Below are positions 37,500 to 52,109 of a stretch of DNA of 64,000 nucleotides, piece by piece. Numbering within the stretch: position 1 is the first letter of the stretch; the number at the start of each line of letters is the position of its first letter. Below the pieces are notes generated by a model. That model had not been told where the DNA came from and made no database searches. It worked only from the letters and a program-made list of their open reading frames with translations. Both the position numbers and the translations under genes were made by a program. The stretch lies in assembly GCA_024760905.1 (NCBI GenBank), contig CM045729.1, positions 58,074,580 through 58,138,579 on the forward strand. Reading direction: 5' to 3'. Origin of the DNA: Plotosus lineatus. Lineage: Eukaryota > Chordata > Actinopteri > Siluriformes > Plotosidae.

Positions 37500-37925
37500 G
37501 CTCAGACCAATCATAAACCAATAAGGCTCATCCGGTTGTTGGTCCCAGGTTAATCCACGCAGATCCATTTCCAGCAGTCATGAGCGGAGGCAGCCTTTCA
37601 CTGGAGCGCGTCTCCACCGTCAGGAGGAAAGATTCAATCAGTCCCCCGGGGTTGATTACAACCCTCTCCATGTTTGGGCTCCCTGCTAACAGGTGCTTCT
37701 TATTACACTGATAGGAAGCCGTCAGTGAATTGGTCATTAGCCATGTGACTGACACAGGCCTCGCTGAGCTGGCAGGGCTGGAGAACCTCTGTGATTGGAT
37801 GCCCACAGGCATCCGTCATGGACATCAGTTTCACTGTGTGTCCTGCCTCTCAAAAGCATGGCCAGAATCAAACCAACCTCGCCTACCGAAAGAAGTTATT
37901 TTCATCACAAGCAAAGAATCTCCAC
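37500..37925. other. possible conserved noncoding element
   Basis: Non-repetitive, balanced composition, with words such as ATTGGTCATTAGCCATGTGA and GTTGATTACAACC. No coding signature. Candidate only. Confidence 0.2.
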
Positions 37926-39868
37926 TGGGATAGGCTAGTTCATCTTGCAAAACGAACACTGCGCATACGATACCGTATTCACCTAAATGTGAACTATAGC
38001 ACACTTTTAAAGGTCTGTGGAGCTGGAAATAACAGATTTAAGAAAACAAAGGGTTTCCAGTGAACATGCCTGTTTACATATTTATTTTATGTAAAACACC
38101 CTTACCTTCATGACTCTGGCCTTTTTGTTGGAGATCAAAATACAGTATTCACTTTGGAAAGCGTTTCCACCGCACACTGGAATAATCACATTTATATCCC
38201 TCAGTTGGTATTCAGAAGTTTAAAAGTTCATATTGAGTGTGTTATGTAAGAAAACAATGTTGTTAAAATGCCCAGCAAACAATATCTGGGGCGTGACTGT
38301 CTCAAAGCGTTGCTGATATTCTTGGAATCTAGGCACAATTACGCTAGCTGCTCTACAGCCGAATGTGTAGAGGCAATGTTGTCATTATGGGTGGTAATTA
38401 TGGGTTCACTTACCACTGTGCATCTTTTTGGGAAAGCAATATGTCTATTGTTACCAACAATGATCTGGCCGCTACAAGGATGTCAAGTCTAAAAAATAAT
38501 TAGCCATCAAAATGAGGCTCTTTTTTAATTCATGTCATAAATCTCTAGAGTTAATATGCTCGCATCATGAATTTTCATTGCATCATTACACGGTTAGATG
38601 TAGACGAAGGCAAACAGGCCCATATGGCTGTACAATTCACGTAGTCATCGGCATGTGGTGTGCTGGTGCACCATATACCTTTAATGCCACCTACTACTCA
38701 GCTGGAGAACCATTTCCTGATTAGTTTGGTCGTAGTTTGAAAAGCCGGTTGTTTTTTTCTGATTGGTATGTTTGTAATTTTGCTTCAAAGAATATTTGTG
38801 GCTGGGGAAGGATGTTATTTTTCATCTTTTTTCATGCCGTTTGTACCATTTTTTCCATGACTACGACATCAAGCAGATGGTGCTTCTGAGGTTCTGTCAG
38901 GTTCTTATAGAGAACTAGTACTAAAGGCATTAATACTCAGATTAAGCACAACTTTCGGAGGGAAAAATGGATCTGTTCACAAGCCAAAGCTTGAAAAAAG
39001 ACAATACCGAATGACACTGCATGACTCCTACACCTTATTATATACACACTTGAGTTTCATTGCCATTTCATGCTGCATTTGTAGCAATTTACCATAAACT
39101 TTAAATGCACAGTAGTAAGAAGCTGGCATCAGTATTAATACTTTATAGCCCTTTTTCTTTAACCAGTCAGGACCTCACCTCTCTTGACCTCAGCGTTCTT
39201 CTCAGTAAAGTGTTTGATATTGAAGCAGATTGTTTTCATACCTACCTAAGTAAAATCATATGCTTCCCATCAGTGTATGCGCTGGCGAGCTGAATTAAAC
39301 TGTACAGCAGCTCCTGACATTGCACGCACACCTGTAGGACACACACATACACTACTCACTCCTACTATCTTTCACAACATTCGTGTCACACCAAGAGCTT
39401 TGTCTGGAGTAGGAATTTGTACAAAGCATTACTTGCAATTTTTCCACAATCCTGCCTGGCTTTAAAGCAGATACGGTATTTATTATTACATTTTATGTTT
39501 AACTATGATGAGGAGGAAGAATTTCTTCGTTTATGATGCTCAGTAGTACTATCCTACTCCATTTGAAAGTGGCATTGTGGGAACATTTCTCACAGTCGAA
39601 GCCATATTGCTGGTTTTACCACACCGTTAAAGGGTTTTAAAGGTGCAGTGTACATGCTCAATTACCCAGGGCGCCTGTGGGCATAGCAGGGAGGGCATAC
39701 ATCAGCTGGACCCAATTTATTTTGCTGTCCCGATGAAACCCCAGTGAAATTAACAGCACCCCTCTGCCCACACTCCTAGTTTACTGACTAATGCTATTTA
39801 AAGTTTGGTTGGGTGCCCTTACAGTTATTGCACAGTGGCACTGTTGTAGTATAACATACATACATATA
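37926..39868. other. unique noncoding sequence
   Basis: No gene, RNA gene or mobile element recognised. Confidence 0.45.
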
Positions 39869-41608
<1,740 letters not shown>

Positions 41609-42244
41609 CTTCATAACACATTTCCCAGCATGGTTTTTTCTCACTGGGTCTGGGCAGCTCTGAGCGCAACCTCCTTTGGTCACAATGCTCTGGTGTCTGC
41701 TGTCATCTTCTGCATCTCTTATGGCGTATTTATTGATTCTTATTAATAGACTCTTGACTTAAGGTGTGACCCCATTAGATCTTTCTACCTGGAACCAGTC
41801 ATGAGACCTGGTCTGGTTCCCAGGAGAGATGCCAGGGCCCGTCAGTGCTAATCAGCAGAACCTAAGGTAAGGGAAGGAGGGGGAAATCATTGAAGCTTCA
41901 CTGGGTCCCATTCTGAGTCCGGGAGAAGATTTTTTCCTTGGCTTCATGACAATTATGAAATGCACCGTAGCCAGCTTTCAAAAGTCCGATCTCTTAATGC
42001 TTGAAAAAGTCACTGGCTTGTTACTCTATTATTTTGAACTGAAGACATGCCGAAAAGGTTATGGGGTAATTCATGTTCTGATGCTAGCTTTAATTTACTA
42101 AGTTGCTCACGTCCAAAAAGTGTCTAGGCTCTGTGAATGAATATATTAAGAAAATTGGTCACTAATATCAGAGGTAACTGAAAGCAGACCATTGAAAACA
42201 CACCCATGCAAAAATACAATGGATGCTTCTTTTCTTACATTCCT

Positions 42245-42247
<3 letters not shown>
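41609..42247. other. unique noncoding sequence
   Basis: Nothing recognised. Confidence 0.5.
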
Positions 42248-42293
<46 letters not shown>

Positions 42294-42325
42294 ATTTCTA
42301 CTACTACTACTACTACTACTACTAC

Positions 42326-42380
<55 letters not shown>

Positions 42381-42395
42381 ACACACACACACACA
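42248..42395. repeat. (GT)22-(CTA)n-(CA)n compound array
   Basis: GT at 42248-42291, CTA at 42298-42325, CA at 42327-42395 with one GACA variant. The GT and CA arms are complementary and could fold into a long hairpin with the CTA block as loop. Confidence 0.97.
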
Positions 42396-42603
42396 GTTGC
42401 ACCAAGTCATGTTTAAATGTTTGGTATAATGTACAGTGTTAATGCGCTGCATGTTTTGCTGTAATTTCTCCATCAGTTAGAAGAAATATATCCCAGCATT
42501 ACATCTGTCACTCAATTCTACACGCCTGCTTTACTGCTGGAGGTTGCTTATTAGTCTTGTTTCCAGAGACAGCCTGTGGTCTGTAATGCAGATGCAAGCC
42601 CCC

Positions 42604-43371
<768 letters not shown>

Positions 43372-43380
43372 TATGATCCA

Positions 43381-43680
43381 GTCTGTTGGGTTTTTACACC
43401 CGAGCCTCGTGGCTCATCAGGCCGGTGCTTATCCCCGGTTTCCGTAGCGTGAAGCGACCAGGAGTTCAACTCCTCCTGGATGGGACAGTAGTCCATCGCA
43501 GGTTACCTTCCCAGTATATTTTTACTGGTACCCGTTTATACTGCTGGCTGGACAGAGGCACACTCGTGGCTGAGACCTTGCCCAGGGGTCTTAGCACAAT
43601 GAGGGTCTCAGTGGGATTTGAACTCATGACCTCCTGATCATGAGCCCAGCACTCAAACCACTACACCACCGGCCCCACCA
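43381..43680 (-). mobile_element. SINE-C, standalone copy
   Basis: Minus strand: head GGGGCCGGTGGTGTAGTGG, B-box-like GTTCAAATCCCACTG (with a difference), body, and 3' end AAAACCCAACAGAC. TATGATCCA is duplicated (43372-43380, 43681-43689). It defines the normal SINE-C end and has no Rex3 sequence attached. Confidence 0.87.
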
Positions 43681-43689
43681 TATGATCCA

Positions 43690-45299
43690 ATAAAGCACTC
43701 TAATTGGACATCTTAATTCACACCAATGGGCAATTCCTCATAGCCAATCCAGTCAAAAGTCCACTGATATGTTTTTGTAAGATGGGAGGAAACTGGGGAA
43801 CCCAGAGGATGCTGCATCAGACATGGGAAGAACATGCAGCAAAATTTCATGCAGACAGTTACCTAATCTCAAGATTGATCTGGAGACTCCGAAGTTGGGA
43901 GGTTCTGATAATGCTACCCACTGCACCATCCTGGGTCGGACTAACATTCTGTAATTCCAGTATGCAGGAGGAAATAGTCAAAACAGACATTGCATTGCAG
44001 ATCATCGGCCCATTTTCGAAGTATGACAGCTGGAAGAATGGCCAAGCTCTTCGCATGTGAACTGGAATCCCAGTGCTGTTTTCATGTCCCGCTATGGGTA
44101 CGCATGTAAGGTGATAGACAAACATCTGAGAAGTATGAAAGAGTCTCGGCATTGCGTTCTCCCTCCACCAATGTGTTCTTTCTGTCAGGGGGGAGCACGA
44201 TGTGTTCTCCTCCCCTAGCTCTATGACAGGATAGAAATGTTGGTGGTGAAGGTGATAACCCTTTTGTTTTGTCTGTAATCCATCACACAGGCTGTCAAGC
44301 TCAACAGCCACGACAGGCTCCTGAGCAGCCCTTAATCTGACAGCTCCATGCATCAGAGAGCAAAGAGTGGAATTAGATCAAAGTGGCAGGAGGCAGTGGC
44401 GGATTGATGCGCTTTGCCATCTTGTTTGTATCTTTATACTGGCTGTGACGTGCGGTGCCGCTGCACCTTTAAAAGTGGAGTGGCTATGGGGAGCCCTGCT
44501 TCTGGGACTCCCCCTGACTGACATTAATGCATGTAACCTTTGTAAAGATAGAGGTTGAGTGACACACCAGATTACAGTACAGAATATTTAACTGTGTGTT
44601 TATGTGTTTGTGGACTGGGTGCTGGGAGGAGACAGCTGCTCCCTGTGTGTTCATCAAGGCTGATTCATAAGAAGGGAGTGGGACTATAGATGGTGTTAGG
44701 AGCCGACAAACTTTTATGACTTTGGATTTATCTTTTTTTTTTTTGTGTGTGTGTGTGAGTAAGTTACATTTAGAGACAGATTAGTTTTAGGCAGCGCCTT
44801 TTACTAGACCACGTGACGAGCGCAATACACACACAGAGGTAAGCTCCAACTGCTATATCAAATTCCTGAAGAATTCTGCTTTGCGTTAACTGGTAGCAGA
44901 AGTTGAGGAATTTATTTAAAAACTAACCACGAGAGGCTGTAAATCTCTAAACAGATTTATGTAAAAATTAGCCTGAAATTATGTTAACGGTTTCCTAATT
45001 TAGTTATATCGCCATGTGTTTAAAGTCCATATCAAGTACTATGTCATATCATGTTAAGGTGGCGTAACTACATCATATTAATGATGCCACACATATTTTC
45101 TTTCTCGGCCTAACCTCTTGTCAATCCATATGTGCTGCATGACTGGTTAAAAATATTCAGGAAATATTAATCTTAATCACAAGTTTTGCCATGTGTGGTT
45201 TAGCATAACCTTCTCATTAGCGTGTGTGGATGGCGGCTACCTGCCTTCCCTCAGACACAATGTTCCCAGCTCTCTTGCAAAGTGAAACACAGGAGCTAA
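43690..45299. other. unique noncoding sequence
   Basis: Several open frames near 43.7-44.35 kb overlap on both strands without recognisable domains. A T run and short GT stretch lie at about 44730-44758. Nothing called. Confidence 0.45.
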
Positions 45300-45690
45300 A
45301 TTCATAATAAAGCGCAAACCTGTTATTTCAATTGACCTTCGCCACGTCAAGCTGTCAATGATCTCAACCGAGGACTCAAAGTTTCACTCGCTGAGGCAGA
45401 CTTCATGATAATGGGCATTTGTTTTAGAATATGGCCTTTAGGAAATGGTAGCCGTATTTGGTGAAAACGCAAATGATGTGACAGGGCATTTAGCCCAAGT
45501 GCATTTAAAAATAGTAATAGCAAGACAGCCGCAAGCATTTATGGAAATGGTCAAATGCTGATGCGCCCAGTTATGCTGCAATTCCCCCCCATTCAAAACC
45601 ACAGCAACGACTGATGGTCCACCTTGTTTAGTTTGCATGCCATTTGACCTTTAATTGCAATGAATGTTGTTCAAGCTGTCAAATACTTTG
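45300..45690. other. possible conserved noncoding element
   Basis: Non-repetitive and rich in PBX/MEIS-like and homeodomain-like words (CTGTCAATGA, TTTAATTGCAATGAATG, AAGCTGTCAAAT). No coding signature. A candidate enhancer by texture only. Confidence 0.25.
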
Positions 45691-46271
45691 ACATGACTGG
45701 ATATGTATTCAACAAAAAAATAAAGAAAAAAAGGAAAAAAAAAAGCAAAACCTGTTCAAATGAGGAATAATCTCCAATCCATACCCAACCAGGCATAAAC
45801 ATACAAAAACACAAAAAGGAACAAAATGCCTGGGAACAGAGTTTTTACACTTACATGAAATTTCTCCCTCCTGTCAGAATGCAGTTGCTAATGCTCATGG
45901 ACTGTAGTGTTGTGGTAACTCCTGCAGTTATTTAATTATGTTTATGTCTTCTGTTCATGTGATGTCTTATGAGACATATGATTGATTTAGCCATCTGCTG
46001 ATACTGTAGCCTTGCATTACTCTAACTCCAATATCAAGCAAGGATTATTGGGCTCAAATTACTTTCCAATACAGATTAAAGGCAATGTAATAAATGTAAT
46101 TTAGCTGATTAGGGTATAATCAAGGGCAGAAGATATCTACAAAAGCAACAGTGACATATTTAAATTCACACAGAGTCTCGAGTTAATAAAGACACCGTTG
46201 CGCATACATGCACTAAAGAGATTTTGAAGGTGTTACGTTGGATGTCAGCCACACGTTGAATTCTACAGATT
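45691..46271. other. unique noncoding sequence
   Basis: A-rich at 45710-45750, otherwise unremarkable. Confidence 0.5.
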
Positions 46272-46288
46272 ATAGTCAACAGTTGATA

Positions 46289-46600
46289 GGGCTGTGGCGG
46301 CCTGGTGGTAAAGGGCACTGGATCACTGATCCTAAGGTTGGGGGTTCGAGTCCCACTCTCCACAAGGTTGTCACTGCCCGGCCCCAGTGCAGCTAACTGG
46401 GTTATCAAAGGCGGGCCATGTCTCTCACTGTCTATGGTGAGAGTAGCTGCAAAGCCGTTAGCGTGTTTCTGCCCCTTGCTAAAGGGTTGTGTCAGGAAGG
46501 ACATCCGACGTAAAAATCTATGCCAAATCAAACATGCGAATCAGATGATTCTCTGTGGCGACCCCTGAAAACGGGAAAAAGCCAAAAGGAAAAGAAGAAG
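46289..46600 (+). mobile_element. SINE-B1
   Basis: Head (GGTGGTAAAGGGCACTGG, B box GGGGGTTCGAGTCCCAC), body B, LINE 5'-like segment (GGGTTGTGTCAGGAAGG), LINE 3' tail (GATTCTCTGTGGCGACCCC) and an AAGAAGAAG end. The flanking repeat is 17 bp with two differences (46272-46288 and 46601-46617), so it is an older insertion. Best copy for comparing with the LINE at 40028. Confidence 0.9.
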
Positions 46601-46617
46601 ATAGTCCACGGTTGATA

Positions 46618-46808
46618 ATCATAAAAGAGTTTGTGAAATGATACTGAGAAAAACAAAAAAATAAAAACATAAACAGCAATATCATCAACAATGTGTTTAT
46701 TAGAAAGTCTTATTATGGTCAAAATTCATATAATTTAAGAAATTAAACTTATTTAAAATTAATTAAAGTTATTTTCTGTTTATTAACGCTCATGTGTCAC
46801 AAGAGAAT

Positions 46809-46857
<49 letters not shown>

Positions 46858-47540
46858 CACTAGACCACATGCTCCCTGCACCCCTGTAAAGGCAGAGTTG
46901 TTTGTGTTAGCTTTTACAGGATTGAAGCATTTCATTAGCTGAAATTTTAATAGTCTGTTAATGCCCAAGTGTCTTTTAAAAACATGCCCTCTCTCCTGTT
47001 GGTAAAAACATCTACCTCAGGAGAACTTACTCAGAAGCACAGCCAGTGCCCATAAATAAACCATAAAGCAAAGCAGACTGGGAAAACCAGATTTGTGTAT
47101 AGCCCGCTCCCGACACTCTGAATGTACAACAGCTTTCCTGCTTCATTTACTGACGCCCCCCAAAAGTCCATCAGTATTCAAATATCCTGTTCAGAATTCA
47201 CGTCAGGAACAGTTTTATACCTATGTGCTGCAGAACACGGCCTCTTTGCCTTTGCAAGCCATTCTCGCATGAATTTGCCTTGATTCAGTGAAGAAAACGT
47301 AAGCAGAGGAGAAAGAAGACAGACAGGCGCTAAGAGCAAGTGTCAGAGTTAAAGGAAAATAGACATTATGCTTGCCAGTGGTACCATGGCATGGTGTTAG
47401 ATTCTTTATGAAATTTAGATGATGCATCAGAAGGCCATGAGAGTTTCTTTGATTGTGGAACTGTGGTTGAAATATACATCAGTCATGTCTTAGTCTTAGA
47501 GGTTGGAGAAGCACACACGCACACACACACACACGCACAC

Positions 47541-47606
<66 letters not shown>

Positions 47607-48102
47607 TCTGTTTTCACCCCTTGTGTTTGGAGACTTTGTGTTTGGAGGATGGAGCTCCTCAGTGTCAGTCCCAATTTCTGTGATCTAAATGTATAAGAAT
47701 TGATGGTGCCTTCCACCAAATGCTGTTATGGAGAACCTGGTTTGTTTATTTAATGAAGACCATGTCAGTGTGAATCTGCGTCCTTGCACTTGAAACAGTG
47801 GCAGGTGTTGGTGGCAGATTTTCCTGAGACGGGGCACTGAATTAACAAATTCAATTTACATAATACTTGTGAGGGAGGACTTGCCTCTCTTTGCCTAAGT
47901 GTTCCTGCTGGTTTGTGTGTCTATGTATGTGTATGTCTGTTCTTGTTGCTTGCTGCATCCAGATGTCCAGAACTAAGCACTGACCCTATAGGCTGAACAA
48001 AGTACTGTATTAGACCATAGGGCCTGCTGTTCCCTTTAGAGCTTGCTGAGCAGTACAGGATGATGTTTATATCCTTTTTTTAAAATTGCAAATTCACAGA
48101 TA
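46618..48102. other. unique noncoding sequence with two CA/GT runs
   Basis: GT run at 46811-46852 and CA run with GCAC variants at about 47510-47604. No gene or transposon recognised. Confidence 0.6.
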
Positions 48103-48651
48103 ATCAATTCAATTGAATTCAGTTATTTGTATAGTGCTTTTTACAATTGCCATTCTTGGAAAGCAGCTTTACACAGTAAAAGTAGTAGTTTAAAAGTATA
48201 AAAGAATATAGACATTTTCTACAACCCCTACACATCCCTAATGAGCAAGTCCACAGTGACAGTGGCAAGGAAAAACTTCCTCAGTAGATATGAGGAAGAA
48301 ACCTTGAGAGGAACCAGGCCCAAAAGGGAAACCCATCATCATTTGGGTGAAACCATAAAGATATAAATCATACGTATGAGAAATCTATTACAGTCCTAAA
48401 TGTAGTCCGGCTGGTTATATAACAACTGTAAGTCCTAAATAATTGTTGGAAAAAGAGTTTATATCACCAGCAGTGATAAGTCATCTTCACAGCATGAGTA
48501 CAAGTCTAAGTTCATATAGATCATCAGCAGGAAGGAGGGACTTCCAAGATGAGAACTCCAGCCAGCATCAGCACATCAGGACAGAGCACAGGACTCAGAA
48601 AGCAGAAGGATCAGGATCACTGGCATCCCAGAAGAAGAATGTGTACCTCAA

Positions 48652-48654
<3 letters not shown>

Positions 48655-48695
<41 letters not shown>
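48655..48695. repeat. (GA)n microsatellite in the L2 3' UTR
   Basis: About 20 GA units on the plus strand inside the 3' UTR of the L2 element. Usual L2 3' UTRs lack it, so it probably expanded after insertion. Confidence 0.9.
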
Positions 48696-48699
<4 letters not shown>

Positions 48700-48913
48700 T
48701 AGGTGTACTTATAGTAATGGAATGGAAATATAAGAATTTATTATTGTTGAGTGCAAGCATGGACACCGGCATGACAGCAGCATTAGAACTAAAAGAGAGA
48801 GAACCAGAAGGAAGACAGACATGAGGGCACCCTGTGCCGCTGGGCAATCAGCCACCCCACTGTCAACGGACCTGGGTGAACATGTAGAGTGAGGGAGCAA
48901 CAGCATCCCAACA

Positions 48914-51815
48914 TCACAGTTTACCAGAACTATCTATGCCTGCTGCTCCTTTACCTAATAAAGTGCTATTAACAAAATACTTGACTATACAAGTTTTCAG
49001 CCTTGTCTTAAAAACAGAGACTGTGCCTGAGTTCGGAACATTAACTGGAAGGTTATTCCATAACTGTAGGGCTTTGAAAGCGAAAGCTCTGCCTCCTGCA
49101 GTAATCTTCATTATTTGAGGTATCACTAAGCATCCTGCACCTTTTGACGTAAGGGGGTGTGCCAGATCATAAATGACAAGAAGTTTGCTAAGATAATGTG
49201 GCATGAACCCATTAACTGCTTTATAGGTTAAAAGTAGCATTTGATTTGAAATTTAACTGGGAGCCAGTGCAGTGTAAATAAGATTGAGGTGATATGCTTG
49301 TGTATTCTGATTCTATAAAGAACTCTTGTTGCTGCATTCTGAACTAACCAGAGCTTGATTATGCTCCTATTAGAACATCCAGACAGTAACGCATTGCAAT
49401 AATCTAATCTCAAAGTAACAAAAGCATGAACAAGTTTTTCTGCATCATGCAGTGATATCATATTTCTTATTTTAGAGATATTCCTGAGATGAAAGAGGAC
49501 TACCTAAGTAATATTATCTACATGAGCTTCAAATGAAAGACCACCATCAATAATCACTCCAAGGTCCTTTACTACTCCACATGATGAGACTATACACCAT
49601 ACACAGGTGTGTATAGCCTTCGGCTGCCACCCAACTCACATTGCACCCGACGCCTATAGCCCCTTCCACAGGTAGTCAGTCCATGGGAGGTAGGTAAAGG
49701 TAGGAAAGTCTGTTGGGTTTTTACACCCGAGCCTCGTGGCTCATCAGGCCGGTGCTTATCCCCGGTTTCCATAGCGTGACGCGACCAGGAGTTCAACTCC
49801 CCCTGGATAGGACGCTAGTCCATCGCAGGTTACCTTCCCAGTATATTTTTACTGGTACCCATTTATACTGCTGGGTGAACAGATACACACTTGTGGTTGA
49901 GACCTTGCCCAGGGGTCTTAGCACAGTGAGGGTCTCAGTGGGATTCGAATTCACAACCTCCGGATCATGAGCGCAGCACCCTAACCACTATACTACCGGC
50001 CCCACTATACACCATACACACTTATTACATAATCAGAAACCTTATTTCTAGCCATCTGAGATCCAACTACAAATATTTCTGTCGTATCAGAGTTTAATAG
50101 GAGGACATTAGTAAGCATCCAGTGCCTAATGTCCTTTACATACTTTTCAACTTTATTAAGCTGATTACTGTCATCTGGCTTTGCTGAAATATATAACAGT
50201 GTGTGATCAGCATCACAACGAAAGCTAATACCATGATCATGAGTGATATTACCCAAAAGGAGCATGTGTAGAGAGAAAAGCAACGGGCCTAGGACAAAAC
50301 CTTGTGGAACACCAAACTTAATATTAGAACATACAGAGACTCACCATTTACATCTACAAACTGATAACAGTCAGTTAAATAAGATTAAAACCAGGAGAAG
50401 GCCATTCCCTTAACTCCAACAACATTTTCTAATCTGTCAAGGAGAATCGTGTGATCAATAGTGTCAAAGGCTGCACTAAGGTCAAGTAACATAAGCAGGG
50501 GCACACAGCCTTGGTCGGAGGCCACCAGTAGGTCATTAACCACCTTAACGAGTGCTGTCTGCGCTATGATGAGGCCTAAATCCTGACTGATACATTTTGT
50601 GAATGATATTCCTACAAAGACATGAATATAACTGCTGTGCTGTAGCTTTTTCCAAGATCTTAGAGATAAAAAGGAGGTTTGATATTGGTCTATACTTGGA
50701 CAACTGATATGGGTCGAGAGGTTTGATAAGTGCTAGTTTAAAGTATTTAGGTACATAACCAGTGCTAAGGGAAGAATTTATCACATTTATCACTTCTAAT
50801 AGTATTTGTTTAAAGAAACATGCAGGTACTGGATAAAGCATCACAGGTTGATGATTTTGATGAGGAAATGAATGAGATTGGGTCTGTCTTATGAACGGAG
50901 CTAAAACACATTAGTTGCGGATCTGATCGCTTGATATTTTCAATTTTAACAAAAAAGCTCATAAAGTTGTCACTGCTATAAGTTCATGGTTTACAGATTT
51001 TATTCATGGTCTTATTCCTAGTTAATTCTGCAACAATATTAAATAAGCATTTCAGATTATTTTTGTTTACTATTAGATTTGAGAAATATACTGCTCTAGC
51101 AGCACTAAGAGCTTTTCTGTAATTAAGGAGACTCTCCTTCTATTCTAATTGGAAAACCCGTAATTTAATTTGACGCCACTTTCTTTCTAGTTTGCAGGTT
51201 TTCGGTTTCAGTGTGCGTGTTTCATCATTATACCAGGGGGCTAATTTTTTTCTCTCAGATTGGTTTTCTTTTTAGAGGAGCTAGAATATCTAGCGTTTGC
51301 ATTAATTTGACTCAAAACACTCAGTGGTTCTGTGGGGTCTGATGGTGATAGTTGATAATTCTGGAAGTTTATGAATGAAACTCTGTGCATTCATTGATGT
51401 AAAAGTACACTTAATGCGATAACATGACGAGGTGTATATATTAGTACTAAGAGGCATTATAAGCGAGATAGGTTAATACAGTAATCTGAAATAGTTTCTC
51501 ACTGTTGGACTATGTTTCCAATATTTAATCCAAAACTTAGTATTAAATCTCGAATGTGACCAGCTTTCCGAGTGTGTCATAATAAATTCAGATTTACCCC
51601 AAGTGAACGTAGGATAGATACGAACACTGTTCTTAAAGGGTCCCCTGGGTTATCAAAATGAACATTGAAGTCACCAATAATTGCACTTTATCTAAAGAAA
51701 CAACCAGGTTTGCAAATCTGCAAATTCACACAGGAATTCGCAGTACGGCCCTGGGGGTCTGTAAATAATAATTAAAGGAATCAGATGCATGGGCATATTT
51801 TTTCCATTGACCATA
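48914..51815 (-). pseudogene. L2 ORF2: endonuclease and reverse transcriptase, degraded
   Basis: Endonuclease motif GDFNVHFDN is at about 51651-51685. RT blocks follow: YVPKYFKLALIKPL and YRPISNLLFISKILEK (50.75-50.65 kb), motif A LDLSAAFDTIDH (50451-50492) and motif B VPQGFVLGPLLFSL (about 50.3 kb). At the motif C position it reads CDADHTLLYIS (50191-50216) where a YADD-type pair is expected, so a catalytic Asp is lost. Further on come LNSDTTEIFVVG and, past the SINE-C, LRLDYCNALLSG, LHWLPVKFQIKCYF and LWNNLPVNVPNSGT. Numerous frame changes; inactive. Confidence 0.85.
49606..50003 (-). mobile_element. SINE-C with extra Rex3-derived 3' sequence
   Basis: Head and body as in the other SINE-C copies, ending CCCAACAGAC at about 49710. 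About 105 further bases follow that are identical in layout to the sequence beside the SINE-C at 15091: TTTCCTACC, TTTACCTACC, CCATGGACTGACTACCTG, then Rex3 leader to GGTGGCAGCCGAAGGC. A 17-bp duplication ACTATACACCATACACA (49589-49605, 50004-50020) encloses SINE plus extra sequence, so both arrived together. The insertion splits L2 ORF2. Confidence 0.9.
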
Positions 51816-51823
51816 TGTAATGT

Positions 51824-52068
51824 ATTGAGAGGAGCCAGTTGAGGTGGCTCGATAATCTGGTTAGAATGCCTCCCAAACGCCTCCCTGGTGTGGTGTTTCG
51901 GGCATGTCCAACCAGGAAGGGACCCCGGGGTCTACCTAGAACACAGTGGAGGGATTATGTCTCTTGGCTGGTCTGGGAACGCCTCTGTGTCCCCTCGGAA
52001 GAGCTGGAGGAAGTGACTGTGGAGAGGTACGCCTGGACTTTATTGCTTAGGCTACTGCCCCTTCCCGA
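51824..52068 (+). mobile_element. Rex3: Rex3 3' coding fragment inside L2
   Basis: The plus strand encodes the Rex3 C-terminal block (MRWLDNLVRMPPKRLPGVVF, RGLPRTQWRDYVSWLVWERL), aligning with 9500-9735. It stops at the CTGCCCC before the Rex3 tail repeat. No target duplication seen; it may have come with a rearrangement between L2 ORF1 and ORF2. Confidence 0.85.
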
Positions 52069-52109
52069 GTGGGACGGACACTGTCACGCCCGATCAGGCC
52101 AGTTTTACA

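Noticed and set aside
43704..44353. Frames of 118 and 164 codons near SINE-C
   Set aside because: No recognisable domain; the two frames overlap on opposite strands.
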